Shown: positions 7,633-14,653 of the stretch, in pieces | Position numbering within the stretch: position 1 is the stretch's first letter | Layout: each line of letters begins with the position of its first letter | DNA from: Taklimakanibacter sp021828105 | Lineage (GTDB): Bacteria > Pseudomonadota > Alphaproteobacteria > Rhizobiales > Aestuariivirgaceae | Reading direction: 5' to 3' | Assembly: GCA_021828105.1 (NCBI GenBank) | Contig: JAKATG010000004.1 | Span: 186,001 to 250,000, forward strand | Length of the DNA: 64,000 nucleotides | Made by a program: the position numbers and the translations under genes | The notes under the pieces: generated by a model | Database searches by the model: none | What the model saw: the letters and a program-made list of their open reading frames with translations, nothing else | Told to the model about the DNA's origin: nothing

Positions 7633-10044
7633 TTACAACCTCATCACCCGCAGCCGCAGCGCATTGCCGATCACACTCACCGACGACAGCGCCATGGCGG
7701 CCGCCGCGATCACCGGTGACAGCAATAGGCCCAAGGCCGGATAGAGCACGCCCGCCGCGACCGGGACGCCCGCCGCATTGTAGATGAAAGCGAAGAGCAG
7801 GTTCTGGCGGATATTGCGCATCGTCGCCTGGCTGAGCTGGCGCGCATGGGCGATGCCCATGAGATCGCCCTTGAGCAAGGTGACGCCGGCGCTTTCGATG
7901 GCGACGTCGGTGCCCTTGCCCATGGCGATGCCGATATCGGCGGCGGCAAGTGCGGGCGCATCATTGACGCCGTCGCCCGCCATGGCGACGACCAAGCCTT
8001 CGCTTTGCAGGCGCTTGACGACCTTTGCCTTTTGGTCGGGCAGGATGTCGGCCTCGATCTCGCTGATGCCGAGCTTCTGCGCCACCGCTTGCGCCGTGGT
8101 GCGATTGTCGCCGGTCAGCATGACGATGCGCAAGCCGGCCTCCCGCAAGGTCTTGAGCGCCTCCGGTGTCGTCGCCTTGACCGGATCGGCAATGGCGATG
8201 AGGCCTGCGGCCTTGCGATCGATGCCCGCGAAGATGACCGTGGCGCCTTCTTGGCGCAGAGCGTCGGCTTGATTCGCGAGAGATGCCGCATCGATCCCTT
8301 CCGAGGTGAGGAAGTTGGCATTGCCGAGCACGACCTTCTTGCCGTCGACCGTGCCCTTGGCGCCCTTGCCGGTGGGCGAGTCGAAATCCGAAACCTTCGG
8401 CAGCGTGAGCTTCTTCTCTTCCGCCGCGGCGACGATGGCAGCTCCCAGCGGATGTTCGGAAGCGCGCTCGACACCGGCCGCGAGCCGCAAAAGCTCGCTC
8501 TCATTCATGCCCGCCGCCGCCACGATGCGCGTGACTTTGGGCTTGCCTTCGGTGAGCGTTCCGGTCTTGTCGAAGATGAGCACTTGCGCCTTCTCCAGCC
8601 GTTCCAGCGCCTCGGCATTCTTGATCAATATGCCGTTCTCGGCACCCTTGCCGACGCCGACCATGATCGACATGGGTGTCGCGAGGCCGAGCGCGCAGGG
8701 GCAGGCGATGATGAGGACCGAAACGGCGGCGAGCAGGGCAAAGGAGAAACGCGGCTCCGGGCCCATCAGCATCCAGGCCGCGAAAGCGATCACTGCAATG
8801 GCGATGACGAGCGGCACGAACCATCCGGAGACCTGGTCGGCGAGCCGTTGGATGGGTGCGCGCGAGCGCTGCGCCTCCGCCACCATCTGCACGATGCGCG
8901 CCAGCATCGTCTCGCGCCCGACCTTGACGGCCCTTATGGTGAGAGCGCCGCTCTGGTTGAGCGTGCCGCCCGTCACCTGGGCGCCGACCGCCTTTGTGAC
9001 CGGCATGGACTCGCCGGTGATCATCGATTCATCGACCGATGAGCGTCCGTCGATGACCTCGCCATCGACCGGCACCTTCTCACCCGGCCGCACGCGCAGG
9101 GTGTCGCCCGCCTGGACGAGATCGAGCGCCACTTCCTCTTCGCTGCCATCGGAACTCAGGCGGCGCGCCGTCTTGGGTGCCAAGCCGAGTAGCGCCTTGA
9201 TCGCGCCCGAGGTTTGGTCGCGCGCCTTGAGCTCGAGCACTTGTCCCAAGAGGACGAGCACGGTGATGACGGCGGCGGCCTCGAAATAGACCGGCATGCT
9301 GCCGTCATGGTTGCGCAAAGATTCGGGGAACACGGCAGGGAACGCCGCGGCGATCACGCTATAGGTCCAGGCGACGCCGGTGCCCATGGCGATGAGAGTG
9401 AACATATTGAGCTGCCGCGTGACGAGCGAGCGCCAGCCGCGCTCGAAGAAGGGCAGGCCCGCCCACAGGACGACCGGTGTCGCGAAGGCGAGCTGCAGCC
9501 AGTTGGACAGGTTCTGCGGGACGGCATGCATGAGCGCCGGGAAGAAATGCGTGCCCATTTCAAGGATGACGACCGGAACGGTGAGGACGAGGCCGATCCA
9601 GAAGCGCCGCTTCATGTCGGCGAGCTCGGGATTAGGCCCGCTGTCGGCGGTGGCGATCTCGGGCTCGAGCGCCATGCCGCAGATCGGGCAGGAGCCGGGG
9701 CCGACCTGGCGGATCTCCGGATGCATCGGGCAGGTATAGATGGCGGCGGGATCGGCCGGGGCCTCGGCCTTTTGTGGCGCCAGATAACGTTCGGGGTCAG
9801 CTTCGAATTTCGTCTTGCAGCCGGCCGAGCAGAAATAGAAGGCTTCGCCGTGATGGGTCGTCTTGTGCTTGGCCGTCTCCGGATTGACGTTCATCCCGCA
9901 GACCGGGTCCTTCACCGTATGGGCCGCCGCGCTTGCCGGCGCTTTGTGGCCCGAACAGCATGAATGCGCTGACCCATGCTGCGCGTGCTCATGATGAGCG
10001 TGGCCGTGATGGGTGTGGGCGCCGTGGTCTTCTTTCTTGGTCAC
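7633..10044 (-). CDS. copA: Copper-translocating P1B-type ATPase with YHS and heavy-metal-binding N-terminal domains
   Basis: The 803-residue protein exports Cu(I) from the cytoplasm using ATP. In order: a His-rich tail (1-33), a YHS domain (about 46-88, DPVCGM..FYFCSAGC), a heavy-metal-binding domain (103-128, YTCPMHPE..CPICGM), then the ATPase core with TGES (343-346), the transmembrane metal site CPC (448-450) and the phosphorylation loop DKTGT (492-496). The classic HMA (GMTCxxC) domain is absent. CPC marks it as a Cu(I)/Ag(I) pump. The start is GTG at 10044 with CGGAG about seven bases before it. It diverges from csoR, and both promoters face two CsoR-type palindromes, so copper induction is expected. 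Ag(I) transport is also possible. Confidence 0.93.
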   Translation of the reverse strand: MTKKEDHGAHTHHGHAHHEHAQHGSAHSCCSGHKAPASAAAHTVKDPVCGMNVNPETAKHKTTHHGEAFYFCSAGCKTKFEADPERYLAPQKAEAPADPAAIYTCPMHPEIRQVGPGSCPICGMALEPEIATADSGPNPELADMKRRFWIGLVLTVPVVILEMGTHFFPALMHAVPQNLSNWLQLAFATPVVLWAGLPFFERGWRSLVTRQLNMFTLIAMGTGVAWTYSVIAAAFPAVFPESLRNHDGSMPVYFEAAAVITVLVLLGQVLELKARDQTSGAIKALLGLAPKTARRLSSDGSEEEVALDLVQAGDTLRVRPGEKVPVDGEVIDGRSSVDESMITGESMPVTKAVGAQVTGGTLNQSGALTIRAVKVGRETMLARIVQMVAEAQRSRAPIQRLADQVSGWFVPLVIAIAVIAFAAWMLMGPEPRFSFALLAAVSVLIIACPCALGLATPMSIMVGVGKGAENGILIKNAEALERLEKAQVLIFDKTGTLTEGKPKVTRIVAAAGMNESELLRLAAGVERASEHPLGAAIVAAAEEKKLTLPKVSDFDSPTGKGAKGTVDGKKVVLGNANFLTSEGIDAASLANQADALRQEGATVIFAGIDRKAAGLIAIADPVKATTPEALKTLREAGLRIVMLTGDNRTTAQAVAQKLGISEIEADILPDQKAKVVKRLQSEGLVVAMAGDGVNDAPALAAADIGIAMGKGTDVAIESAGVTLLKGDLMGIAHARQLSQATMRNIRQNLLFAFIYNAAGVPVAAGVLYPALGLLLSPVIAAAAMALSSVSVIGNALRLRVMRL

Positions 10045-10061
10045 GATGGGCTCCGGTATAG

Positions 10062-10079
10062 ATACCCCACTAGGGTATA
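10062..10079. promoter_or_regulatory. CsoR-type operator, copA side
   Basis: ATACCCCACTAGGGTATA is an imperfect palindrome with TACCCC and GGGTA arms, the recognised form of copper-sensing CsoR operators. It lies 18 bases upstream of the copA start codon, and the csoR gene itself is on the other side of the spacer. Confidence 0.75.
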
Positions 10080-10093
10080 TTCAGGCTTGCTCT

Positions 10094-10114
10094 ATATACC
10101 CCCATAGGGTATAT
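10094..10114. promoter_or_regulatory. CsoR-type operator overlapping the csoR start
   Basis: A second palindrome with core TACCCCCATAGGGTA flanked by ATA/TAT arms. It overlaps the first possible csoR start codon (ATG 10113-10115). The two operators are about 32-35 bases apart centre to centre, roughly three helical turns, so two CsoR tetramers could sit on the same face of the DNA. It fits autoregulation of csoR plus control of copA. Confidence 0.8.
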
Positions 10115-10397
10115 GGCAAGCATGAAAACCGAAACCAAGCAATCCTGTTTGAAGCGGCTGGGACGGATCGAAGGTCAGGTGCGCGGTGTCGCGCGCATGG
10201 TCGAGGACGACCGCTACTGCATCGACGTGATGACCCAGATCTCGGCCATTCGCGCAGCGCTCAAGCGGGTCGAGGAAGAGGTGCTCAAGGATCACGTCGC
10301 CCATTGCGTCGAGCATGCGATCGTGTCGGGCAAGAAGGACGAGCAACGCAAGAAGATCGCCGAGCTGATGGATGTTCTGGGAAGGCTGCAGAATTGA
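10113..10397 (+). CDS. csoR: Copper-sensing transcriptional repressor, CsoR/FrmR family
   Basis: This 94-residue all-helical repressor has the CsoR copper triad Cys36, His61, Cys65 (numbering from ATG 10113), the same spacing as the characterised Mycobacterium CsoR. Copper binding should release DNA and switch on copA. The basic N-terminal stretch CLKRLGRIEGQVRG is the family DNA-binding face. ATG 10113 lies inside the second operator, and ATG 10122 (MKTETKQ) is an alternative that would leave the palindrome in the leader. The gene is divergent from copA. The TGA stop overlaps a TTG that begins the next, interrupted reading frame. Confidence 0.9.
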   Translation: MASMKTETKQSCLKRLGRIEGQVRGVARMVEDDRYCIDVMTQISAIRAALKRVEEEVLKDHVAHCVEHAIVSGKKDEQRKKIAELMDVLGRLQN

Positions 10398-10966
10398 CCT
10401 TGGCGCCGGGGGATATCGAGCTTCTTGTGACGACGGCTCGCGAAAGCTACGTCCGACAGTTTATTGCCTTTGCAAAGAACCAGCAAAGCAAGTGCCACCG
10501 AGGCGCAGCAGAGGTGAAAATGGAGATCGGAGGCACGTCCGGCTTTTTTGAAGATCTCTGTTGTGCGGACTTCGTCATGAACGACGATCAGGTGCGTGTG
10601 GTCGAGCTTGCCCCCGATGACGAACTTTCTTTCGATCCGGTAGAGGGCAAGTACGGTTCTGTATCGCTTCGGGTTCGCAACCTACAATGGGACGACGTAG
10701 TTCTTCGTCACGACCTGGGCGAGTTGCCACACGCTCAGTTGAAGCGCTGGTTCGAACGCTGATTTGATCTCGATGACAGCCGATACGAGGAGAGCGCCGA
10801 GATATTGCGCATTGTGCACTCGCTTCTCGTCGAGCCCGGCCTGCTCAGCATCGATTTCGGTACCGCGGAGCCGGCAGCATTCTGGGAAATTCTTGATTTG
10901 CTCAAGAACGCCGGTGCTTCGTCGATCGATATCAGTTGCTCCCGCGCCAAGACCGAACTGAACTAG
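10394..10966 (+). pseudogene. Uncharacterised protein gene interrupted by one in-frame TGA
   Basis: From TTG 10394, 122 codons are read up to TGA at 10760-10762 (ending LKRWFER). In exactly the same frame 67 more codons follow (FDLDDSRYEESAEILRIVHS and onward) to TAG at 10964-10966. The downstream part has coding character: alternating hydrophobic and acidic residues, with FGTAEPAAFWEILDLL and SIDISCSR. The TGA falls where Trp would give RWFERWFDLDD, a natural sequence, so a TGG to TGA change is the simple explanation. Without the stop the protein would have 190 residues. I do not recognise the family. It starts at the csoR stop, so it may be co-transcribed with csoR. A sequencing error cannot be excluded. 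Confidence 0.6.
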
Positions 10967-11190
10967 GGGAAATCCAAGCCGGGTAGAGGAGCACGACTGC
11001 TGCGGTTGACATCCTGACGTCGCGCGTCTTGACATCGTGGTCGCAAGCGTGAGAGTTGGGAAATATCAGAATGGAGAAAGTGAGCCCGTCACCGGACGCG
11101 GTTGCCCATCGAAAAGGCGGGCAATTCCCTGCTCCGGGCGCTCTTGGAAAGCTAAATCTTTGATATTGCTGGGACCGGCAATTTTTCTTC

Positions 11191-11240
11191 GAAAATTCCC
11201 TGATAATCCCTGTTAATCCCTGATATTCGCTGTTCTCCCC
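11191..11240. repeat. Ten-base phased tandem repeat (five degenerate units)
   Basis: Five consecutive 10-mers run GAAAATTCCC, TGATAATCCC, TGTTAATCCC, TGATATTCGC, TGTTCTCCCC. The period is one helical turn. Just before them lies AATTTTTCTTCGAAAATT, a small hairpin. The spacer 10967-11252 holds no gene that I can support. The repeat ends 13 bases from the stop codon of the MocR gene. Similar CCCTG-rich tracts occur scattered in rhizobial genomes; their role is unknown to me. Confidence 0.6.
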
Positions 11241-11252
11241 GACGGGGGATCC

Positions 11253-12644
11253 TCAGGCCATGGTGTGGCAATCTTCGACCGGGCACTTGTCGATCAGCAC
11301 CCGCAGTTTCTCGAACGCATCGCGCACCGCCTCTTGCGACGGCGCCGGTCCGAAACAGGCGCGGATGGCATTCTGCTGCACCGAAGGGTCCATGGCGAAG
11401 GCCGTGCCCGGCGTCACCTTGATGCCGGCGGAAAGGGCGGCCGCGGCGAAATCGCTCGGCCGCCAGTAGCGCGGCAGCGTGATCCAGGCGAACATCGAGC
11501 CCGGCTGGCAGCTGACCGGCACGCCTTTCAGATGCTCGAGCGCCGCCTGGCGGCGCAGAGCCAGCTCCTTGCGGATGGCATTGAGCGCGCGGTCGGCGAC
11601 GCCGGTCTCGACCCAGCGGCGCGAGAGCTCGGCCGAAAGTCCATTCGGCCTTCCGCCGATGATCATCTGCTGCCGGTTGAGCGCCTCGGTGGCGCCGGGC
11701 GGCGGCGCCAGGAAGGCCATGCGCAGGCCCGGCGCCGTCGTCTTCGACAGGCTGGTGATGTAATACGTGCGCTCCGGCGCCAGCGACTGGATGGTGACCG
11801 GCGGATCATCGGCGAGGAGCCGGAAGACGTCGTCTTCGATGATGGTGAGGTCATAGCGCCGGGCGATCTCGGCGATGGCGTGCCGGCGCTCTTCGGAAAG
11901 CGTGACCGTCGTCGGATTCTGCAGCGTCGGCACGAGATAGACGAGGCGCGCTTCGCCGCGCTTGGCGAAATGCTCGAGCGAATCGGGTGTGATGCCTTCC
12001 GCGTCGTTCTGCAAAGTGCGCATCTGCAGGCCGAATTGCCGCGTGATCGGCTGCATGGTCGGATAGGTCAGGGGTTCGATGAGGATCCGCTCGCCGGGCG
12101 TCGTGATCGTCGAGAAGATGGAAATGAGCGAAGCCTGGGCGCCGGCGCTCACCACCACCTGGTCGGGGGTGACATCGATGTCACACTTCTTAAGCCATTG
12201 GGCGCCCGCCTCGCGATGCGGCGCGAAGCCTTGGGCGGACGGATAGTCGAGGAGATCGGCCCAGCCCGGATCACGGGCGATGTCGCGCAAGGCGGCTTCG
12301 AAATCGGCTGACTGCGCGACGCGCGGCGGTGCTGACATCTGCATGTCGAGGAGTCCGGGCTCGACACCGCTCGAGATGCTTTGGGCGGCGGCGTAATTGG
12401 GCCGCGGATCGCGCAGATAGCTGCCGCGGCCGACTTCGCCGGAAAGCAGTCCGCGTTTCGAGGCTTCCTGATAGGCGCGGGTGACGGTGCCAATGGTGAC
12501 ACCGAGCTTCCAGGCGAGCTCGCGCTGCGGTGGCAATCGATCCCCGGCCTTGAGCTTTCCGAGTGTCAGATCTGCGGCGATCGCATCGGCGATCGCGACA
12601 TAACGGGGCTTGTCGGAGGCGAGAGTAGGGATCCAATTTGTCAT
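11253..12644 (-). CDS. MocR-type transcriptional regulator (GntR wHTH fused to PLP aminotransferase-like domain)
   Basis: The preferred start is ATG 12644 (MTNWIPTLASDKPRYVAIAD), giving 463 residues. Residues about 10-75 form a GntR winged helix (LKAGDRLPPQRELAWKLGVT, GTVTRAYQEA). The remainder is a fold-type I aminotransferase-like domain, with the PLP lysine in ITSLSKTTAPGLRM. MocR proteins use PLP or amino compounds as effectors to control amino-acid, vitamin B6 or amine metabolism. The regulated gene here may be itself or the divergent DUF1127 gene. The upstream spacer is dense with ACAAT/ATTGT elements. The frame is open further upstream to 12704, but that stretch (MQWLLLYNV..) looks like non-coding promoter DNA. 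Confidence 0.9.
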   Translation of the reverse strand: MTNWIPTLASDKPRYVAIADAIAADLTLGKLKAGDRLPPQRELAWKLGVTIGTVTRAYQEASKRGLLSGEVGRGSYLRDPRPNYAAAQSISSGVEPGLLDMQMSAPPRVAQSADFEAALRDIARDPGWADLLDYPSAQGFAPHREAGAQWLKKCDIDVTPDQVVVSAGAQASLISIFSTITTPGERILIEPLTYPTMQPITRQFGLQMRTLQNDAEGITPDSLEHFAKRGEARLVYLVPTLQNPTTVTLSEERRHAIAEIARRYDLTIIEDDVFRLLADDPPVTIQSLAPERTYYITSLSKTTAPGLRMAFLAPPPGATEALNRQQMIIGGRPNGLSAELSRRWVETGVADRALNAIRKELALRRQAALEHLKGVPVSCQPGSMFAWITLPRYWRPSDFAAAALSAGIKVTPGTAFAMDPSVQQNAIRACFGPAPSQEAVRDAFEKLRVLIDKCPVEDCHTMA

Positions 12645-12800
12645 GGTGACAATATTCCATTTGACGGTGACAATGGGGACATTGTATAACAACAACCATT
12701 GCAATTGGCAAGTTAATTGTTACCAGATTGAGACAATGGATACAATTCCTTGTGACTGCAATTGTCAGCAGGAATGACACTGCTGACACAATCGGGTCGA
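12645..12800. promoter_or_regulatory. ACAAT/ATTGT-rich control region between the MocR and DUF1127 genes
   Basis: This AT-rich stretch carries repeated GACAAT and its complement: GTGACAATAT near 12647, GGTGACAATGGGGACATTGT near 12666-12685, ACAATGGATACAATT near 12733-12748, AATTGTCAGC near 12762 and GACACAAT near 12785. MocR regulators commonly bind direct or inverted repeats of this length near their own start, so this is a likely autoregulatory site. No single symmetric operator stands out. Confidence 0.5.
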
Positions 12801-12851
12801 CCCCCGTCGTATCCTTTTGACTGTCCGAAACCCGTTCGATTGAGGTGTGCC

Positions 12852-13106
12852 ATGCGCGATTATATCCTGACCCAGGCTGCAAGCGTCGATAGAACCTTCA
12901 CGTTTCCCGCCCTGAACCGGATCGTAGCGAATTGGCGCAAGCGCCGGCAGCTGCGCCAGCTCGAGCAACTCGACGATCATGTCCTCATGGATATCGGCCT
13001 GACGCGCGACGAGCTGATCCGCGTGCAGCGATCCCCACTGGGCGTCGATCCCCTGACCGAATTGCTCGGGGCCAAGCCTGCGACCCGTGGCCTGCGCCAC
13101 AAGTAA
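12852..13106 (+). CDS. DUF1127 domain microprotein
   Basis: The 84-residue, arginine-rich protein starts at ATG 12852, with GAGG at 12842-12845 placed six bases ahead. It begins MRDYILTQAAS. The DUF1127 core runs NWRKRRQLRQLEQLDDHVLM and then DIGLTRDELIRV, an arginine-rich helix followed by the conserved DIGLTR turn. DUF1127 proteins in alphaproteobacteria are small RNA-binding or regulatory proteins linked to stress, phosphate and RNA turnover. A paralogue with the same MRDY start is at 30315-30587. The 3' region is strongly structured and ends in a terminator. Confidence 0.9.
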   Translation: MRDYILTQAASVDRTFTFPALNRIVANWRKRRQLRQLEQLDDHVLMDIGLTRDELIRVQRSPLGVDPLTELLGAKPATRGLRHK

Positions 13107-13260
13107 GTTTCTGAGCTTCTCGTCCTCCCCCTGCGCGGTCTACCCCACCGCGTGACCTGCAGCCTGGCCTCCCCGGTTTGAGCGAAGCCGGATCCGGAGG
13201 TCAGGCCGTTCTTCCCCAGACAAACTCATCCCGGAAGCTCATGTTTCCGGGATTTTTTGT
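13107..13260 (+). ncRNA. Candidate 3'-UTR small RNA downstream of DUF1127 gene (cuckoo/CcsR-like)
   Basis: After the stop codon come an unpaired CCTCCCCC (13124-13131), a hairpin CGCGG/CCGCG (13134-13152), a long hairpin GCCTGGCCTCC/GGAGGTCAGGC (about 13162-13207) with an inner CCGG stem, and a terminator. In Rhodobacter and relatives, CcsR or cuckoo small RNAs are cut from the 3' end of DUF1127 mRNAs and carry CCUCCUCCC-type anti-Shine-Dalgarno motifs. Position and C-rich motif fit. No expression evidence is available, and here part of the motif is paired. Confidence 0.4.
13229..13258 (+). terminator. Rho-independent terminator of the DUF1127 transcript
   Basis: CCCGGAA, loop GCTCATG, TTTCCGGG, then ATTTTTTG. 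The stem overlaps the last codons and stop of the convergent OhrR-like gene, so the two genes have interlocking 3' ends. Confidence 0.8.
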
Positions 13261-13751
13261 CGATTTGCCGCTTCCGCTGAGTGCTGAGCAGACTGTATCA
13301 GCCGATCCCGCAGCAGCTGCACTTTCTGGTTAAGCTCGATCATCTGGGGCATCGTAAAACCGGAGCGGCGGAGCAATGTATCGGTCAGGCAGCCTGTCCT
13401 CGCATGAAGCTCCTTTCCCTTCGAGGTCAGGAAAACCTCGACAAGGCGCTCATCGTTCTTGCTTCGCCGCCGTGACAGAAATCCGGCCTTTTCCAAACGC
13501 TGGACGGCAGGGGTGATCGTGCTCGGTTCGAGGCCAAGGCGTTCTGCGATTCCCGATACGCTCAAGCCATCCTGCTCCCACAGCGCGCTCAGCGCCAGAT
13601 ACTGCGTATAAGTGACCCCCAGGTCATCCAGCATGGGCTTATAGGCGCGATTGATCGCGATGGCCGCCGAATAGATCGAGAAGCAGACTTGGCTATCAAG
13701 CGGGAGCGTGGGTGGGTTTTCCGACATGGGAATATCTGTACTTTTTTGCAT
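13239..13751 (-). CDS. MarR-family regulator, OhrR-like (organic peroxide sensing)
   Basis: The 170-residue winged-helix protein is likely a redox-sensing repressor. Cys23 in DSQVCFSIYSAAIAINRAYK corresponds to the reactive cysteine of OhrR, and the following YKPMLDDLGVTYTQYLAL is typical of that subfamily. The DNA-binding helices are LSVSGIAERLGLEPSTITPAV, and the wing is at SRRRSKNDERLVEV. ATG 13727 (MSENPPTL) is an alternative start. It diverges from an alpha/beta hydrolase gene instead of an ohr gene, across a 122-base spacer with a perfect palindrome. Peroxide sensing is inferred from the cysteine, not proven. Confidence 0.85.
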   Translation of the reverse strand: MQKSTDIPMSENPPTLPLDSQVCFSIYSAAIAINRAYKPMLDDLGVTYTQYLALSALWEQDGLSVSGIAERLGLEPSTITPAVQRLEKAGFLSRRRSKNDERLVEVFLTSKGKELHARTGCLTDTLLRRSGFTMPQMIELNQKVQLLRDRLIQSAQHSAEAANRQKIPET

Positions 13752-13836
13752 TCCTCGGAGTATCTTATCACAAAAATCATTATTGCGATAAAAACTTCTG
13801 GACAGGCGTCATGACATGCAGTAGAAATTAGATATC

Positions 13837-13853
13837 GCGATAATGATTATCGC
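13837..13853. promoter_or_regulatory. Palindromic operator for the OhrR-like regulator
   Basis: GCGATAATGATTATCGC is a perfect 17-base palindrome, 20 bases upstream of the hydrolase start codon and just before its AGAGGA ribosome site. A related half (ATTATTGCGATAA) lies at 13779-13791, closer to the regulator gene. MarR/OhrR repressors bind palindromes of this size, so it probably controls both divergent genes. Confidence 0.65.
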
Positions 13854-13873
13854 AAAAAGAGAGGAACTACCAA

Positions 13874-14557
13874 ATGACCAAGAACATCGTCCTCGTCCAT
13901 GGCGGCTTCGTTGACGGCTCGGGTTGGAAGGGCGTCTACGATATCCTCAAAAACAAGGGCTACAATGTTGCGATCGTACAGAACCCGACCATCTCGCTCG
14001 CTGACGATGTCGCGGTGACCAGGCGCGCCATCGCCCAGCTGGGCGGGCCTGTCGTACTTGTGGGCCATTCCTATGGCGGGGTCGTCGTGAGTGAAGCGGG
14101 TACCGACGAGAATGTAAGATCCCTCGTCTACATCGCGGCATTTGCGCCGGACAAAGGCGAGTCGGTCTCGACCCTGATCGCCAATCCCCCGGCTGGCGCC
14201 CCGGTTCCGCCGATCCTGCCGCCGGTGGACGGCTTCTTGTTCCTCGACAAGAGCAAGTTCGCCGCGTCCTTCGCCGCCGACGTCGATGGCGAAACGGCCG
14301 CTTTGATGGCCGACTCTCAGGTGCCGTGGGGAGTTGAGGCGCTTGCAGGCGCCGTCAGCGAGCCGGCTTGGAAGAGCAAGCCCAGCTTCTATCTCGTGGC
14401 GTCCGATGATCGCATGATCCCGCCGCCAGCGCAGCGCAAGATGGCGGAACGTGCAAATGCGCAAGTGATCGAAGTTCCCGGCAGCCACGCCATTTATGTC
14501 TCGAATCCGAAAGCGGTGGCTGACCTGATCGAGAAGGCAGCGGCGAGCACGAAGTGA
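13874..14557 (+). CDS. Alpha/beta-fold hydrolase
   Basis: The 227-residue protein has IVLVHGGFVDGSGW (oxyanion region), nucleophile motif GHSYGG (Ser in the elbow), acid Asp in VASDDRMIPP and catalytic His in VPGSHAIYVS: a complete Ser-Asp-His triad. AGAGGA lies nine bases before the ATG. It is a common rhizobial esterase-like family of unknown substrate. Divergent control by an OhrR-like repressor suggests induction by oxidants or aromatic compounds. No signal peptide is seen, so it is cytoplasmic. Confidence 0.87.
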   Translation: MTKNIVLVHGGFVDGSGWKGVYDILKNKGYNVAIVQNPTISLADDVAVTRRAIAQLGGPVVLVGHSYGGVVVSEAGTDENVRSLVYIAAFAPDKGESVSTLIANPPAGAPVPPILPPVDGFLFLDKSKFAASFAADVDGETAALMADSQVPWGVEALAGAVSEPAWKSKPSFYLVASDDRMIPPPAQRKMAERANAQVIEVPGSHAIYVSNPKAVADLIEKAAASTK

Positions 14558-14581
14558 TCCGTCGAATGGAAGTCGGAGCAT

Positions 14582-14611
14582 TGGCCGGGACAACCGATTA
14601 TGTCCCGGCCC
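14582..14611. terminator. Hairpin between convergent genes, possible bidirectional terminator
   Basis: GGCCGGGACA, loop ACCGATTA, TGTCCCGGCC forms a ten-base-pair stem between the convergent hydrolase and SIMPL genes. There is no T-run on either side, so its efficiency is uncertain. Confidence 0.45.
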
Positions 14612-14653
14612 AAACCTTGATGAGTCAAACGCGATGAAGCTTCCGACGGTCCG

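Noticed and set aside
10760..10762. TGA as a selenocysteine codon
   Set aside because: No redox motif surrounds it, no SECIS-like hairpin is evident right after it, and Trp fits the context well.
10967..11190. Possible small gene or RNA between the interrupted gene and the MocR gene
   Set aside because: Two TTGACAT stretches (near 11003 and 11030) look like -35 elements, but no -10, frame or terminator supports a gene.
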